Origin: Staphylococcus schweitzeri
Lineage (GTDB): Bacteria > Bacillota > Bacilli > Staphylococcales > Staphylococcaceae
Assembly: GCF_002902405.1 (NCBI RefSeq)
Contig: NZ_PPQS01000034.1
Span: 101,728-165,727 of the forward strand
Length of the DNA: 64,000 nt
Direction: 5' to 3'
In this document: positions 55,400-64,000 of the stretch, piece by piece
Position numbering within the stretch: position 1 is the stretch's first letter
How the letters are laid out: each line of letters starts with the position of its first letter
Notes under the pieces: generated by a model
Told to the model about the DNA's origin: nothing
The model's database searches: none
What the model saw: the letters and a program-made list of their open reading frames with translations, nothing else
Made by a program: the position numbers and the translations under genes

Positions 55400-55428
55400 A
55401 TATTACATAGGTCGTTCACATTTGTCAA
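55400..55428 (-). promoter_or_regulatory. trp operon promoter
   Basis: On the minus strand TTGACA (55423-55428) and TAATAT (55400-55405) are 17 bases apart, placing the start near 55392, just ahead of the distal T-box. The site lies between the 3' end of the M42 gene and the leader, so the trp operon probably has its own start. Confidence 0.75.
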
Positions 55429-55438
55429 CACTAATTGT

Positions 55439-56470
55439 TTACTCAATTGGTGATAAGCAATATGCATATAGTAATTTCTCTGTCGCTTTAATAGAATCAA
55501 TATGTGTTCGTTCCATTGCATGAGATGATTCAATGCCAGCGCCAAATAAACCATGTCTGATATCCGCACCAGCATGTAAAGCTGCTGAAGCATCTGAACC
55601 ATAATATGGATATATGTCTACTTTATATGGAATATTATTTATTTTGCAAAGATTAACTAGGTGTGATTTCAATTGCTTATGATATGGACCTGAAGCATCT
55701 TTGACACAAATAGAAACTGTATATTCATCCGATGCTTGACCGTCTCCCAACGCGCCCATATCTAATGCAATATATTCTTTGATTTTCGAATCAATTGATG
55801 CATTTGCACCGTAACCTATTTCTTCATTATTAGAAATATAAAATTGCGTTGTATGTGGTAATATTATTTGCTCTTCTTTTAATTTCTTTAGTAATTGTAG
55901 TATCATCGCTACGCTAGCTTTATCATCTAAATGACGAGATTTAATAAAACCTGATGACGTGATAACTGTACGTGGATCAAAGCTAACAAAATCACCTACT
56001 GAAATACCTAAACTCTTTGTATCTTCTTCTGATGTAGTTACTTCATCAATTCTTATTTCCATATGCTTTTGGTCTCTAGGTATTTCATGATTATTTCTAT
56101 ATACATGAACACTTGTTTCATGCAGACAAATTGTTCCTGTATATATTTGACCAGCATCAGTTTTAATTTGGCAATATTCACCCTCAATCGCGTTATACGT
56201 GAATCCTCCAATTAATTCTATTGCTAAGCGCCCATCTTCTTTAATTTCTTTAACCATTGCACCTAAAGTATCAACATGAGCAGTAACACAGCGTTGTACT
56301 TCATCATTTTTGCCTGGCACTATTATTAATAACGCACCTTTATTTGTTAGTGATGTTTGATAGCCTAAGTCTTTTGCATATTTTTCGACAAATTGAATTG
56401 CTTCTTCTGTGTCTCCTGAAGGACTATTAATACCTGTTAATGTTTTAATCATTTCTAATATTGGTTCCAT
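55439..56470 (-). CDS. M42-family metallopeptidase (glutamyl/deblocking aminopeptidase-like)
   Basis: A 343-residue di-zinc aminopeptidase. Metal and catalytic residues are visible: His65 and Asp67 (AHVDTLGAM), Asp in SRHLDDKAS, the Glu pair in NNEEIGYGA, Asp in ALDMGALG, and His in GIESSHAMERTH. An insert (about 70-165) forms the PDZ-like dimerisation domain. Members remove N-terminal residues from peptides, and some are called glutamyl aminopeptidase or endoglucanase M by old annotation. It ends only 11 bases before the trp promoter, with no terminator seen, so some read-through is possible. Confidence 0.92.
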   Translation of the reverse strand: MEPILEMIKTLTGINSPSGDTEEAIQFVEKYAKDLGYQTSLTNKGALLIIVPGKNDEVQRCVTAHVDTLGAMVKEIKEDGRLAIELIGGFTYNAIEGEYCQIKTDAGQIYTGTICLHETSVHVYRNNHEIPRDQKHMEIRIDEVTTSEEDTKSLGISVGDFVSFDPRTVITSSGFIKSRHLDDKASVAMILQLLKKLKEEQIILPHTTQFYISNNEEIGYGANASIDSKIKEYIALDMGALGDGQASDEYTVSICVKDASGPYHKQLKSHLVNLCKINNIPYKVDIYPYYGSDASAALHAGADIRHGLFGAGIESSHAMERTHIDSIKATEKLLYAYCLSPIE

Positions 56471-56610
56471 TGATTTACCCCTCCGTTGCCATTGTGTTAC
56501 TATACTCTTTATTGTAGATGATTTATATCCGTTTATCTATTAATGCTATTATCGATTTTTATTTACTATTGCACTGTGTCAACAGCTCATTTACAATGTT
56601 ATTATTCTGA

Positions 56611-57726
<1,116 letters not shown>

Positions 57727-57861
57727 TTATTAAGTCTCTTTTGATAAATTCCATGTATTCTTAGATATTATTGTGAAATCTATTGTGATATATGAAATAT
57801 TTATCTTTAGAGACTTATCTTATACGAATCACAGTTATATATTCCTTAAACCGTATAGTCA

Positions 57862-59124
57862 TTACATTTTATGTCCAGCCATTAAACCTAATCTACCATG
57901 TTTTGTACCTGCTTCTGTAAACGATACTGCTTTGGACACAATACCTTTGCCGTATTTCAAATGTAATTGGTCTATCGTTTTAGCTAGACATTCGTCACGT
58001 TTGCGTTGGTATTCATCTTCAAACAGACTTAACTGTCGCTCATCCTCATTAATAAATTGACTCAAAGATATACTTAGCGTACGATATAGTGCTTGTTTAT
58101 TACATAATTTATCTGCGAAATGCATTACTACTTTATAAATATCTTTTTCTAAGTTTGTTGGATCTTTCAAAGTATATTGCTTATGTACACCGCCTTCATC
58201 ACTATAGCCAAAGGCAAAATGTATCGTTCTTGCCACTTTTTTTCTTGCTCGAACTCTGCTAGCAACATCTTCAATTAACTCTTGCATTACTACTTTTGCT
58301 TCATCAAAATGATAATCTCTCATTAATATTTGACTTTTGCATATCGATGGATTGCTAATCTTATGCTTTTCACGTACTTTACTCTGATCTATCCCATTCG
58401 CATGTAGATGCATATCAACACCTAAAATACCGAACTCTTTTTTTAAAAATTTATATGGATATTTTGCTAAATCTCCTATAGTAAAAATCCCTCTTTTATT
58501 CAACTTTGCTTCTGTTCGACGATTAATACCCCAAAAATCTCTCAAGGGCTGAATTGGCCACAATTTTGTTGGTACATCTTGATACCGACATTCAGCGATA
58601 CCATTTTTACTATGTTTCGCTTCGACGTCCATTGCAATCTTACTTAATAACATATTTGATCCTATACCTACTGTGCAGTAAATACCTGTTTCTTCATAAA
58701 TTTCACGTTTAAGCCTTTCACAAAATGCATGTACTGTTGAGCTAAATCTATGATAACTATCAGTCACATCCATAAAAAATTCATCAATGCTATATTGGTG
58801 TAAATCTTCAGGTGGAATATAACGTAATGCAATTTTAGAAATAGCAACTGAAACATTGAGATATTTACGCATACTTGGATTAATAATATAAATGTCATTT
58901 CTATGCGGTATTTCAAACAATCGTGATCCTGTCTTGATGCCCAACTCTTTTAATTTAGGTGTCGCAGCTAATACTACAGATCCTTGGCGTTTAGTATCTG
59001 CGACGACAGCTAGCTTTGTTTCTAATGGATCTAATCTCTTTTCAATACAAGAAACACTCGCAAAAAAGCTTTTTTGGTCAATACATAGAACATCCCTATC
59101 TTCTAATAAATGATAATTATACAC
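57862..59124 (-). CDS. Y-family DNA polymerase (UvrX/YqjW-like)
   Basis: A 420-residue DinB/UmuC-family translesion polymerase. Motif I is LCIDQKSFFASV with metal Asp near residue 15, and motif III YSIDEFFMDVT with the Asp-Glu pair near 105. The thumb/helix-hairpin-helix region (RGIFTIGDLAKYP) and little-finger domain follow. It is of the UvrX/YqjW subgroup rather than Pol IV. Translation starts with GTG, supported by GGGAGG seven bases upstream. Two GAAC-N4-GTTC boxes in its promoter imply LexA control and damage induction. Confidence 0.9.
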   Translation of the reverse strand: MYNYHLLEDRDVLCIDQKSFFASVSCIEKRLDPLETKLAVVADTKRQGSVVLAATPKLKELGIKTGSRLFEIPHRNDIYIINPSMRKYLNVSVAISKIALRYIPPEDLHQYSIDEFFMDVTDSYHRFSSTVHAFCERLKREIYEETGIYCTVGIGSNMLLSKIAMDVEAKHSKNGIAECRYQDVPTKLWPIQPLRDFWGINRRTEAKLNKRGIFTIGDLAKYPYKFLKKEFGILGVDMHLHANGIDQSKVREKHKISNPSICKSQILMRDYHFDEAKVVMQELIEDVASRVRARKKVARTIHFAFGYSDEGGVHKQYTLKDPTNLEKDIYKVVMHFADKLCNKQALYRTLSISLSQFINEDERQLSLFEDEYQRKRDECLAKTIDQLHLKYGKGIVSKAVSFTEAGTKHGRLGLMAGHKM

Positions 59125-59149
59125 TGTTATCCCTCCCTAACATGTATCC

Positions 59150-59199
59150 ATTATATACGAACACTTGTTCTATTTCAATATTTTAAAGAACATTAGTTC
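59150..59199 (-). promoter_or_regulatory. SOS promoter with two LexA boxes
   Basis: On the minus strand TTGAAA (59173-59178) and TATAAT (59150-59155) have an ideal 17-base spacer. GAACACTTGTTC (59159-59170) fills that spacer, and GAACATTAGTTC (59188-59199) lies just upstream of -35. Both are GAAC-N4-GTTC, the Gram-positive LexA half-site arrangement. LexA bound in the spacer would block the polymerase. Confidence 0.85.
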
Positions 59200-59271
59200 T
59201 ATTAATTTGTAAATGTATTTTTAATTATTACATGGTATACTCAAATTAATAATGATTAGGAGGTTTGGATT

Positions 59272-59457
59272 ATGCCAATCGTCAATGTAAAATTATTAGA
59301 AGGTCGTTCAGATGAACAATTAAAAAATTTAGTAAGCGAAGTAACAGATGCTGTAGAAAGAACAACAGGTGCGAACAGACAAGCAATTCATGTTGTTATT
59401 GAAGAAATGCAACCAAGCCGTTATGGTGTTGCTGGTGTTAGAAAATCAGATCAATAA
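59272..59457 (+). CDS. 4-oxalocrotonate tautomerase-family enzyme
   Basis: A 61-residue tautomerase subunit. After removal of Met, Pro becomes the N-terminal catalytic base, followed by the IVNVKLLEGRSDEQ pattern and RQAIHVVIEEM with the second-strand Arg. It belongs to the small hexameric 4-OT group; it can isomerise 2-hydroxymuconate-like compounds, but its cell role in staphylococci is not known. TTAGGAGG precedes the ATG. A terminator follows at 59497. Confidence 0.92.
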   Translation: MPIVNVKLLEGRSDEQLKNLVSEVTDAVERTTGANRQAIHVVIEEMQPSRYGVAGVRKSDQ

Positions 59458-59496
59458 ATTTGAGAAACATATTGGAACTTTAAATTTTCAATCACT

Positions 59497-59543
59497 AAAA
59501 AAGGCGATTTCCATCATTACTTTGATAGAAATCGCCTTTTTAT
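59497..59543. terminator. Bidirectional terminator between the tautomerase gene and msrR
   Basis: AAAAAAGGCGATTTC pairs with GAAATCGCCTTTTT around a loop of 16 bases and has U-runs in both directions. It separates two convergent genes and lies only five bases past the msrR stop. Confidence 0.9.
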
Positions 59544-59547
59544 TTTC

Positions 59548-60531
59548 TTATTCTTCATCTAAAAATTCTTTAATAGCTTGTCTATTTGTATTTTTGTTAA
59601 TTTGTAAAGCACTGCCGTCACTATTTGTGTTGATATCTTGATACGAGTTTTTAATCGGCACAGTTAGTGACTTAACGTCTTTATCTCCACGAATACCAAA
59701 ACTCAAACCTGTTTGGAAAATTCCTGAATCCGGAATGTCTGTATTAACATAACCTCTTAAAATACCTGCAACTTTAGGTAGTTTAATAACTGTTCTGAAG
59801 TTAACCATTTCTTTTTTCAGTGTTTGCATTACTTGTTGTTGGCGTCTTACACGTCCAAAATCACCTTCTGGATCGTGACGGAATCTAGCATAACCTAGTA
59901 ATTCTTTACCATTTAATCTATGGTAACCTTTTTTCAAGGATACGCCGATATTTTTAGACATATCTTTTTCAACATTAATTGGAACACCATCAGGCATTAG
60001 TTCATCAATCATTTTCTCAAATCCAGTAAAGTCAACTACAGCATAATATTCAGGATTAATACCTAAGTTTTTATCAAGTGTCTTTCTAAGTAGCTCTGGA
60101 CCGCCTAAAGCATATGCTGAATTAATTTTATGTTTGCCATATCCTGGTATATCTGCATAAATATCACGCATGACAGACATCATTTTCATCTTTTTATTGA
60201 TAAAGTCATATTGAACAACCATGATAGAATCTGTTCTCGATTGTCCGCCCTGTGCTTTATCTGCACCAAGTACAAGAATAGAAATTTTACCATCATTTTT
60301 TACAGGCCCATTAAATTGATGCACTTTAACATCTTTCGCATGTTGCTTGGCATACTCTACACCACTATTATAACTATGTACAATATATGCAACCAATGCG
60401 ATAAGTATGATTACAACAATTAGAAGAATGATAGGTAACTTCCTAATTTTCTTCTTCTTTTTTCTTTTAGGCGTCGAAGTAACATTTTCACTTTGACGTC
60501 TATATTCGTTGTCATTATTTTCTTTATCCAT
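59548..60531 (-). CDS. msrR: LytR-CpsA-Psr family protein MsrR
   Basis: A 327-residue LCP-family protein. It has a short cytoplasmic basic N-terminus with [10 protein letters not shown], one membrane segment at about 32-52, and an extracellular LCP domain (about 85-300) with Arg/Asp pyrophosphate-binding residues in [21 protein letters not shown] and [24 protein letters not shown] enzymes transfer wall teichoic acid or capsule to peptidoglycan; MsrR affects methicillin and teicoplanin resistance and is induced by envelope stress. Confidence 0.94.
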   Translation of the reverse strand: MDKENNDNEYRRQSENVTSTPKRKKKKKIRKLPIILLIVVIILIALVAYIVHSYNSGVEYAKQHAKDVKVHQFNGPVKNDGKISILVLGADKAQGGQSRTDSIMVVQYDFINKKMKMMSVMRDIYADIPGYGKHKINSAYALGGPELLRKTLDKNLGINPEYYAVVDFTGFEKMIDELMPDGVPINVEKDMSKNIGVSLKKGYHRLNGKELLGYARFRHDPEGDFGRVRRQQQVMQTLKKEMVNFRTVIKLPKVAGILRGYVNTDIPDSGIFQTGLSFGIRGDKDVKSLTVPIKNSYQDINTNSDGSALQINKNTNRQAIKEFLDEE

Positions 60532-60667
60532 ATTTACCTACCTTATATCTTCAAAAATAGATTTTTGTGTACTATAATTATCACATATTAACGTTATATA
60601 AAAACAATTCAAAAAGCAAGTGATTTCTGAATAAATCGTACTAAGGTCTAATGAAAGGATGTCAAAA

Positions 60668-61177
60668 ATGAATATAAATACAGCTTATTTTGCCGGAGGT
60701 TGCTTTTGGTGTATGACGAAACCATTTGACACCTTTGATGGTATTGAAAAAGTAACTTCTGGATATATGGGTGGGCATGTTAAAAATCCAACATACAAAC
60801 AAGTAAAATCAGGTAACAGTGGGCATTTAGAAACTGTAGAAATACAATATGATGTTGCTTTATTTTCATATAACAAGTTATTAGAAATATTTTTCTCAGT
60901 AATTGATCCATTAGATACTGATGGTCAATACCAAGACCGTGGTCCACAATATCAAACTGCCATTTTTTATACTAATGAACATCAAAAAAACCAGGCCGAA
61001 GTATATATTGAACAGCTTAAAAATACTATTAATGCTGATAAGGCTATTGCTACTAAAATATTACCTGCTTCAGAATTTTATAAAGCTGAAGAATATCATC
61101 AAGACTTTTACAAGAAAAATCCTGAGCGTTATGCAGAAGAACAAAAAATACGTCAAGAATATAAAAACAAGCAATAA
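60668..61177 (+). CDS. msrA: Peptide-methionine (S)-S-oxide reductase MsrA
   Basis: A 169-residue MsrA. The catalytic Cys lies in AGGCFWCM (first Cys about residue 10), followed by GYMGGH, and the [11 protein letters not shown] block with the conserved residues near 135-145. It reduces methionine sulfoxide in oxidised proteins. The C-terminal extra cysteines of the longer, self-recycling forms are absent. S. aureus has several MsrA paralogues; this copy lies apart from an msrB gene. The ATG at 60668 has AAAGGATG upstream; one at 60659 is in-frame but overlaps it. Divergent from msrR. Confidence 0.93.
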   Translation: MNINTAYFAGGCFWCMTKPFDTFDGIEKVTSGYMGGHVKNPTYKQVKSGNSGHLETVEIQYDVALFSYNKLLEIFFSVIDPLDTDGQYQDRGPQYQTAIFYTNEHQKNQAEVYIEQLKNTINADKAIATKILPASEFYKAEEYHQDFYKKNPERYAEEQKIRQEYKNKQ

Positions 61178-61264
61178 CTTCTTTAACAAAACAATTAGGT
61201 TCAGTCATAAATGACTGGATTCACCATACCAGGATATGTACAAATTGTATCAAGTTCATCATTT

Positions 61265-61310
61265 AAAAAAGGTAGACGAAAATCGTAAAGATTTTTATCT
61301 ACCTTTTTTA
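61265..61310 (+). terminator. msrA terminator
   Basis: AAAAAAGGTAGA pairs with TCTACCTTTTTT around a loop of about 20 bases, with the U-run on the plus strand, between convergent msrA and mprF. Confidence 0.75.
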
Positions 61311-61345
61311 TATTTTTATTAATATAAAACTTAAACAAAACATAA

Positions 61346-61394
61346 AAAACCCGAGTACTTTATCAGCGATTGCATACCTTTAGTACTCGGATTT
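61346..61394 (-). terminator. mprF terminator
   Basis: On the minus strand CCGAGTACTA pairs with TAGTACTCGG-type arms (CCCGAGTACT at 61349-61358 with AGTACTCGG at 61382-61390) and runs into TTTTTTATG. It starts a few bases after the mprF stop. Confidence 0.85.
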
Positions 61395-61398
61395 CTAA

Positions 61399-63921
61399 TT
61401 ATTTATGACGTATAACACGCATTACTTTAGAAAGTGATTCCCAAAGTGAGCTATCCTTACGATAAACTAAAAAGCGTGGTTCCCAGTTTGGATTATACTT
61501 CGATTTATAACGACGTAAACCTTGGAAACGATATAAGCCATTAAAATGTTCAAACACTCGACCTGCAAGTCGTTCTCGTAGATATGAGTAATGTAGTTGG
61601 CCAACATTTGATAAAGTCGCCATCCCCATATTAAATTTCGTATAGCCTTGTTCTTTACTCCAAAGTAACATATGCAAGTATAAACCATCCATTAATGGTA
61701 AATCTAAATCAGGCAACCATCTGATTAAGTCAACTGAAATTGCATCGTTAAAGTATGTTGGCATCAAACTACAAAACGCGATTACTTCATTATTTTCATT
61801 ACGCATCACACCAATTGGCGCTTTAGATAAATAAGACTCATTAAATTGACCAACAGAGAAATGCATTTCTTGACGATTATCTAACCATAAATCACTTACA
61901 TGCTGAAGCTCATTTAAAAATTCTGTATTAAATGGAGGTTCAATAATTTCAAATGAAATGTTTAACTCGTCAAATTTATTTAATGTTGCTCTAAAACCAC
62001 GTCGCTTTTTACCTGAAGTTGAAAATTGAGTTAAATCAATAATTGCTTCTTCACCTAATTTGAAAAATTGATTTCCGAAATTGTGGTATAACGGCATATG
62101 TTGATCCGTCACTTGATAGAAAACAACGTCGTACCCTAGATACTCCGCATAATTATAAAATGCTTCTAATAGTTCATCAAATGTATTTTCATCACCAAGT
62201 GGATCACCAAGAACAACTAACGAGCTTGCTTTATAACGATACATTAAAAATGCAGTCTTATCTTCATTAGTGAAAAACTGTTTGTCTCCACTATAAATTA
62301 AATGACTTAAATAATTTCCGCCGTATTGCTTAATAATCGCTTCGCAATCTTCAATGTTAGAAGATACACGTACTTTACTAAATTGATAATCAAATAGCCA
62401 TGCGATTGCGCCAACAATTAAAGCAATAATTAAAATGGTAATCCAGAAATAATATCTAAGTACAGATGTGTGCATTTCAATTGTATAAATATCTAATGCA
62501 TAAAGCGTTCCAGCTATAAATATATGATTAACATATAAAACAAACACACTAAATAAAAACATAGCTACTAGATTTCTAATTCTAATTGGACGTTTTAATT
62601 TACGTGCTCTGCGGAAAGCTACAATAAGTAAAATAAAGATAATAGCTAACCAGGTAATTAAAATGTACGAAGCGTACGTAAAGAATGTCGCTACAGTAAT
62701 TAATAAAATTGAAATCATAGCATATATAATAGCTCGTCTACTTTGTTGATAAATGCCAATAACATTAAGTAGAAGCAATAAACAAGCACTTGTATGCACT
62801 GCCAATAAAAGATAATACGTAAGATGATTACCATCATACAGCGCATCATAAACAATAGTTAGATTGTTTACAAAGAAAATCATACTTGTGAAAAACACTA
62901 AAATTGCCAATGATAATGAAGGAATTTTAGCAATAATATCTTTTTGGTATGACATTATAAATGATGTAACATCCTTAGCGGGAATAAAGTATTTAGAGCC
63001 TTCAATGTATTTCTTAGCTGATGTACCAAACTCAAATGAAGATAAAATTAATGCGATAATTACTGGTACAAAATAATACGCAAAACGGTAAAGTAATAGC
63101 ATTAATAATACTTTTTCTTCCGGTACACCTAATGTTTTAAATCCTAATAAAACAACTAAGTCAAAAGCACCGAAACCACCTGGAATAAAGCTGACTAAAC
63201 CTGATAATGCTGCAATAATAAACACAGCAATAAACGACATAAATGATACATGCGCATCAACAATTACACCACAGAAATATAATACAACTGCAGCCGCCAA
63301 CCATTCCACACACGAAACAATTGTACAGTATAAGCCAACGAAACGATTATTTTTATCAGGTGGTTTAACCATTGAATAAATAATGAATATTGGTAAGAAA
63401 AATGACACTGCATATAATACCCATCTTACCCACGTGATTTTATCTAAAATTAAAGATGCATCGAAAACGTGGAAAACAATTAATAATGATAACAAACTTA
63501 ATCCTGTTAACATCGAAATTAGTATTAATGATATAAAGTGAACTAGTTTTTTCTTATCGTGCGTATAGTTTTTGTAAATCATTGCTCTTACACCCGCACC
63601 TATAAATCCACCAAATCCAACAATCGCATTTAACGCATTGATGATATAACTTACTCTTAAAACTTTTCCTAAGGAAATATCCATTTTTAAAGCTTTAGAT
63701 AAAATCACATCATACATAGATAAAATGACAAGCGATGCCCCACCACCAATAAATAGTAATACAAGGGACATACGATTAATTTTGCCAAATTCAACTAATG
63801 TATCTTTAAAGTTAATACCAGATAACTCTCGATACAACGTAATTACTACAAAAATAAATAATGCTGTAGCAAACGTAATTTTTAAGATTGAAAATATTTT
63901 GTTTTTAACTTCCTGATTCAT
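61399..63921 (-). CDS. mprF: Phosphatidylglycerol lysyltransferase / flippase MprF
   Basis: An 840-residue bifunctional membrane protein. The N-terminal part (about 1-510) holds 13-14 membrane segments and flips lysyl-phosphatidylglycerol; the cytosolic C-terminal domain (about 515-840) uses Lys-tRNA to lysinylate phosphatidylglycerol. This lowers surface charge and gives resistance to defensins and daptomycin. Positions reported as daptomycin-resistance hotspots are all unmutated as far as I can count: Ser295, Pro314, Ser337, Thr345 and Leu826. The start is the ATG at 63921; the frame is complete inside the window. Confidence 0.96.
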   Translation of the reverse strand: MNQEVKNKIFSILKITFATALFIFVVITLYRELSGINFKDTLVEFGKINRMSLVLLFIGGGASLVILSMYDVILSKALKMDISLGKVLRVSYIINALNAIVGFGGFIGAGVRAMIYKNYTHDKKKLVHFISLILISMLTGLSLLSLLIVFHVFDASLILDKITWVRWVLYAVSFFLPIFIIYSMVKPPDKNNRFVGLYCTIVSCVEWLAAAVVLYFCGVIVDAHVSFMSFIAVFIIAALSGLVSFIPGGFGAFDLVVLLGFKTLGVPEEKVLLMLLLYRFAYYFVPVIIALILSSFEFGTSAKKYIEGSKYFIPAKDVTSFIMSYQKDIIAKIPSLSLAILVFFTSMIFFVNNLTIVYDALYDGNHLTYYLLLAVHTSACLLLLLNVIGIYQQSRRAIIYAMISILLITVATFFTYASYILITWLAIIFILLIVAFRRARKLKRPIRIRNLVAMFLFSVFVLYVNHIFIAGTLYALDIYTIEMHTSVLRYYFWITILIIALIVGAIAWLFDYQFSKVRVSSNIEDCEAIIKQYGGNYLSHLIYSGDKQFFTNEDKTAFLMYRYKASSLVVLGDPLGDENTFDELLEAFYNYAEYLGYDVVFYQVTDQHMPLYHNFGNQFFKLGEEAIIDLTQFSTSGKKRRGFRATLNKFDELNISFEIIEPPFNTEFLNELQHVSDLWLDNRQEMHFSVGQFNESYLSKAPIGVMRNENNEVIAFCSLMPTYFNDAISVDLIRWLPDLDLPLMDGLYLHMLLWSKEQGYTKFNMGMATLSNVGQLHYSYLRERLAGRVFEHFNGLYRFQGLRRYKSKYNPNWEPRFLVYRKDSSLWESLSKVMRVIRHK

Positions 63922-64000
63922 TTTTTCACATCAATTCTAATTATTTCTATTATAAATCAAAATATATCATATAAATCATAATAATAGCATATCATTTCCC

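Noticed and set aside
55338..55523. 61-codon plus-strand frame over the trp leader
   Set aside because: It covers the T-box leader, the trp promoter and the end of the M42 gene on the opposite strand; a chance frame.
57773..58060. Plus-strand 95-codon open frame
   Set aside because: It lies mostly opposite the C-terminal part of the Y-family polymerase gene, has no ribosome site, and its translation is the reverse-strand shadow of that gene.
59369..59641. 90-codon plus-strand frame after the tautomerase
   Set aside because: It runs out of the tautomerase in another frame, through the bidirectional terminator and into the reverse of msrR.

Overview
The window is a stretch of a Staphylococcus aureus chromosome. 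The call rests on low GC content and on genes that are diagnostic in kind and order: arlRS, cvfB, femA-femB, the msaA-cspA-msaC cluster, the pst operon, the nikBCDE (opp2) permease set, the lysine-type dap operon with alr2, the trp operon, msrR and mprF. Nearly all of it is core genome. I see no prophage, intact insertion sequence, CRISPR array, rRNA or tRNA gene.

Layout. 0.2-2.5 kb (+): an acetyltransferase, murG and a PAP2 phosphatase, ending in a hairpin shared with a minus-strand, Fur-controlled small RNA that matches IsrR. 3.2-5.2 kb (+): the ArlRS two-component system. 5.7-14 kb (+): 2-oxoglutarate dehydrogenase E1/E2 (odhAB), a VOC protein, a 67-residue protein, then a MoxR-type AAA ATPase with its VWA partner. 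14-15.2 kb: a small accessory patch with a decayed IS30-type transposase and a DUF3885 gene. 15.5-21.2 kb: brnQ, telA/xpaC/acylphosphatase (-), the msa/cspA cluster and a PaiB-like protein. 21.2-29.8 kb (-): a lysine-riboswitch-led operon lysC-asd-dapA-dapB-dapD-M20 deacetylase-alr2-lysA, making lysine, diaminopimelate and D-alanine. 30.1-31.7 kb (-): an ABC-F ATPase. 31.9-37.6 kb (+): cvfB and pstSCAB-phoU behind a clear Pho box. 37.7-44.3 kb: pepF (-), a small membrane protein, nikBCDE (+) and a decayed SWIM zinc-finger gene. 44.3-48.3 kb (-): a HAD phosphatase, a roughly 650-base gene-free stretch, and femB/femA. 48.6-55.4 kb (-): trpEGDCFBA behind two consecutive tryptophan T-boxes. 55.4-64 kb: an M42 peptidase, tyrA (+), a LexA-controlled Y-family polymerase (-), a tautomerase (+), msrR (-), msrA (+) and mprF (-).

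Functionally the region is rich in cell-envelope biology: lipid II synthesis (murG), lysine and D-alanine supply (dap operon, alr2), the pentaglycine bridge (femAB), a LytR-CpsA-Psr enzyme (msrR) and lysyl-phosphatidylglycerol (mprF). It also holds several readable control elements: a lysine riboswitch, tandem T-boxes, Fur, Pho and LexA sites, and the cspA leader.

I did not find a wholly new system. The least explained parts are the AAA/VWA pair beside odhAB, the IS30/DUF3885 patch, the broken SWIM gene followed by a perfect Fur palindrome inside a terminator loop, and the ABC-F protein with one degenerate composite ATP site. All assignments come from reading the sequence and remembered family knowledge; no database search was run.
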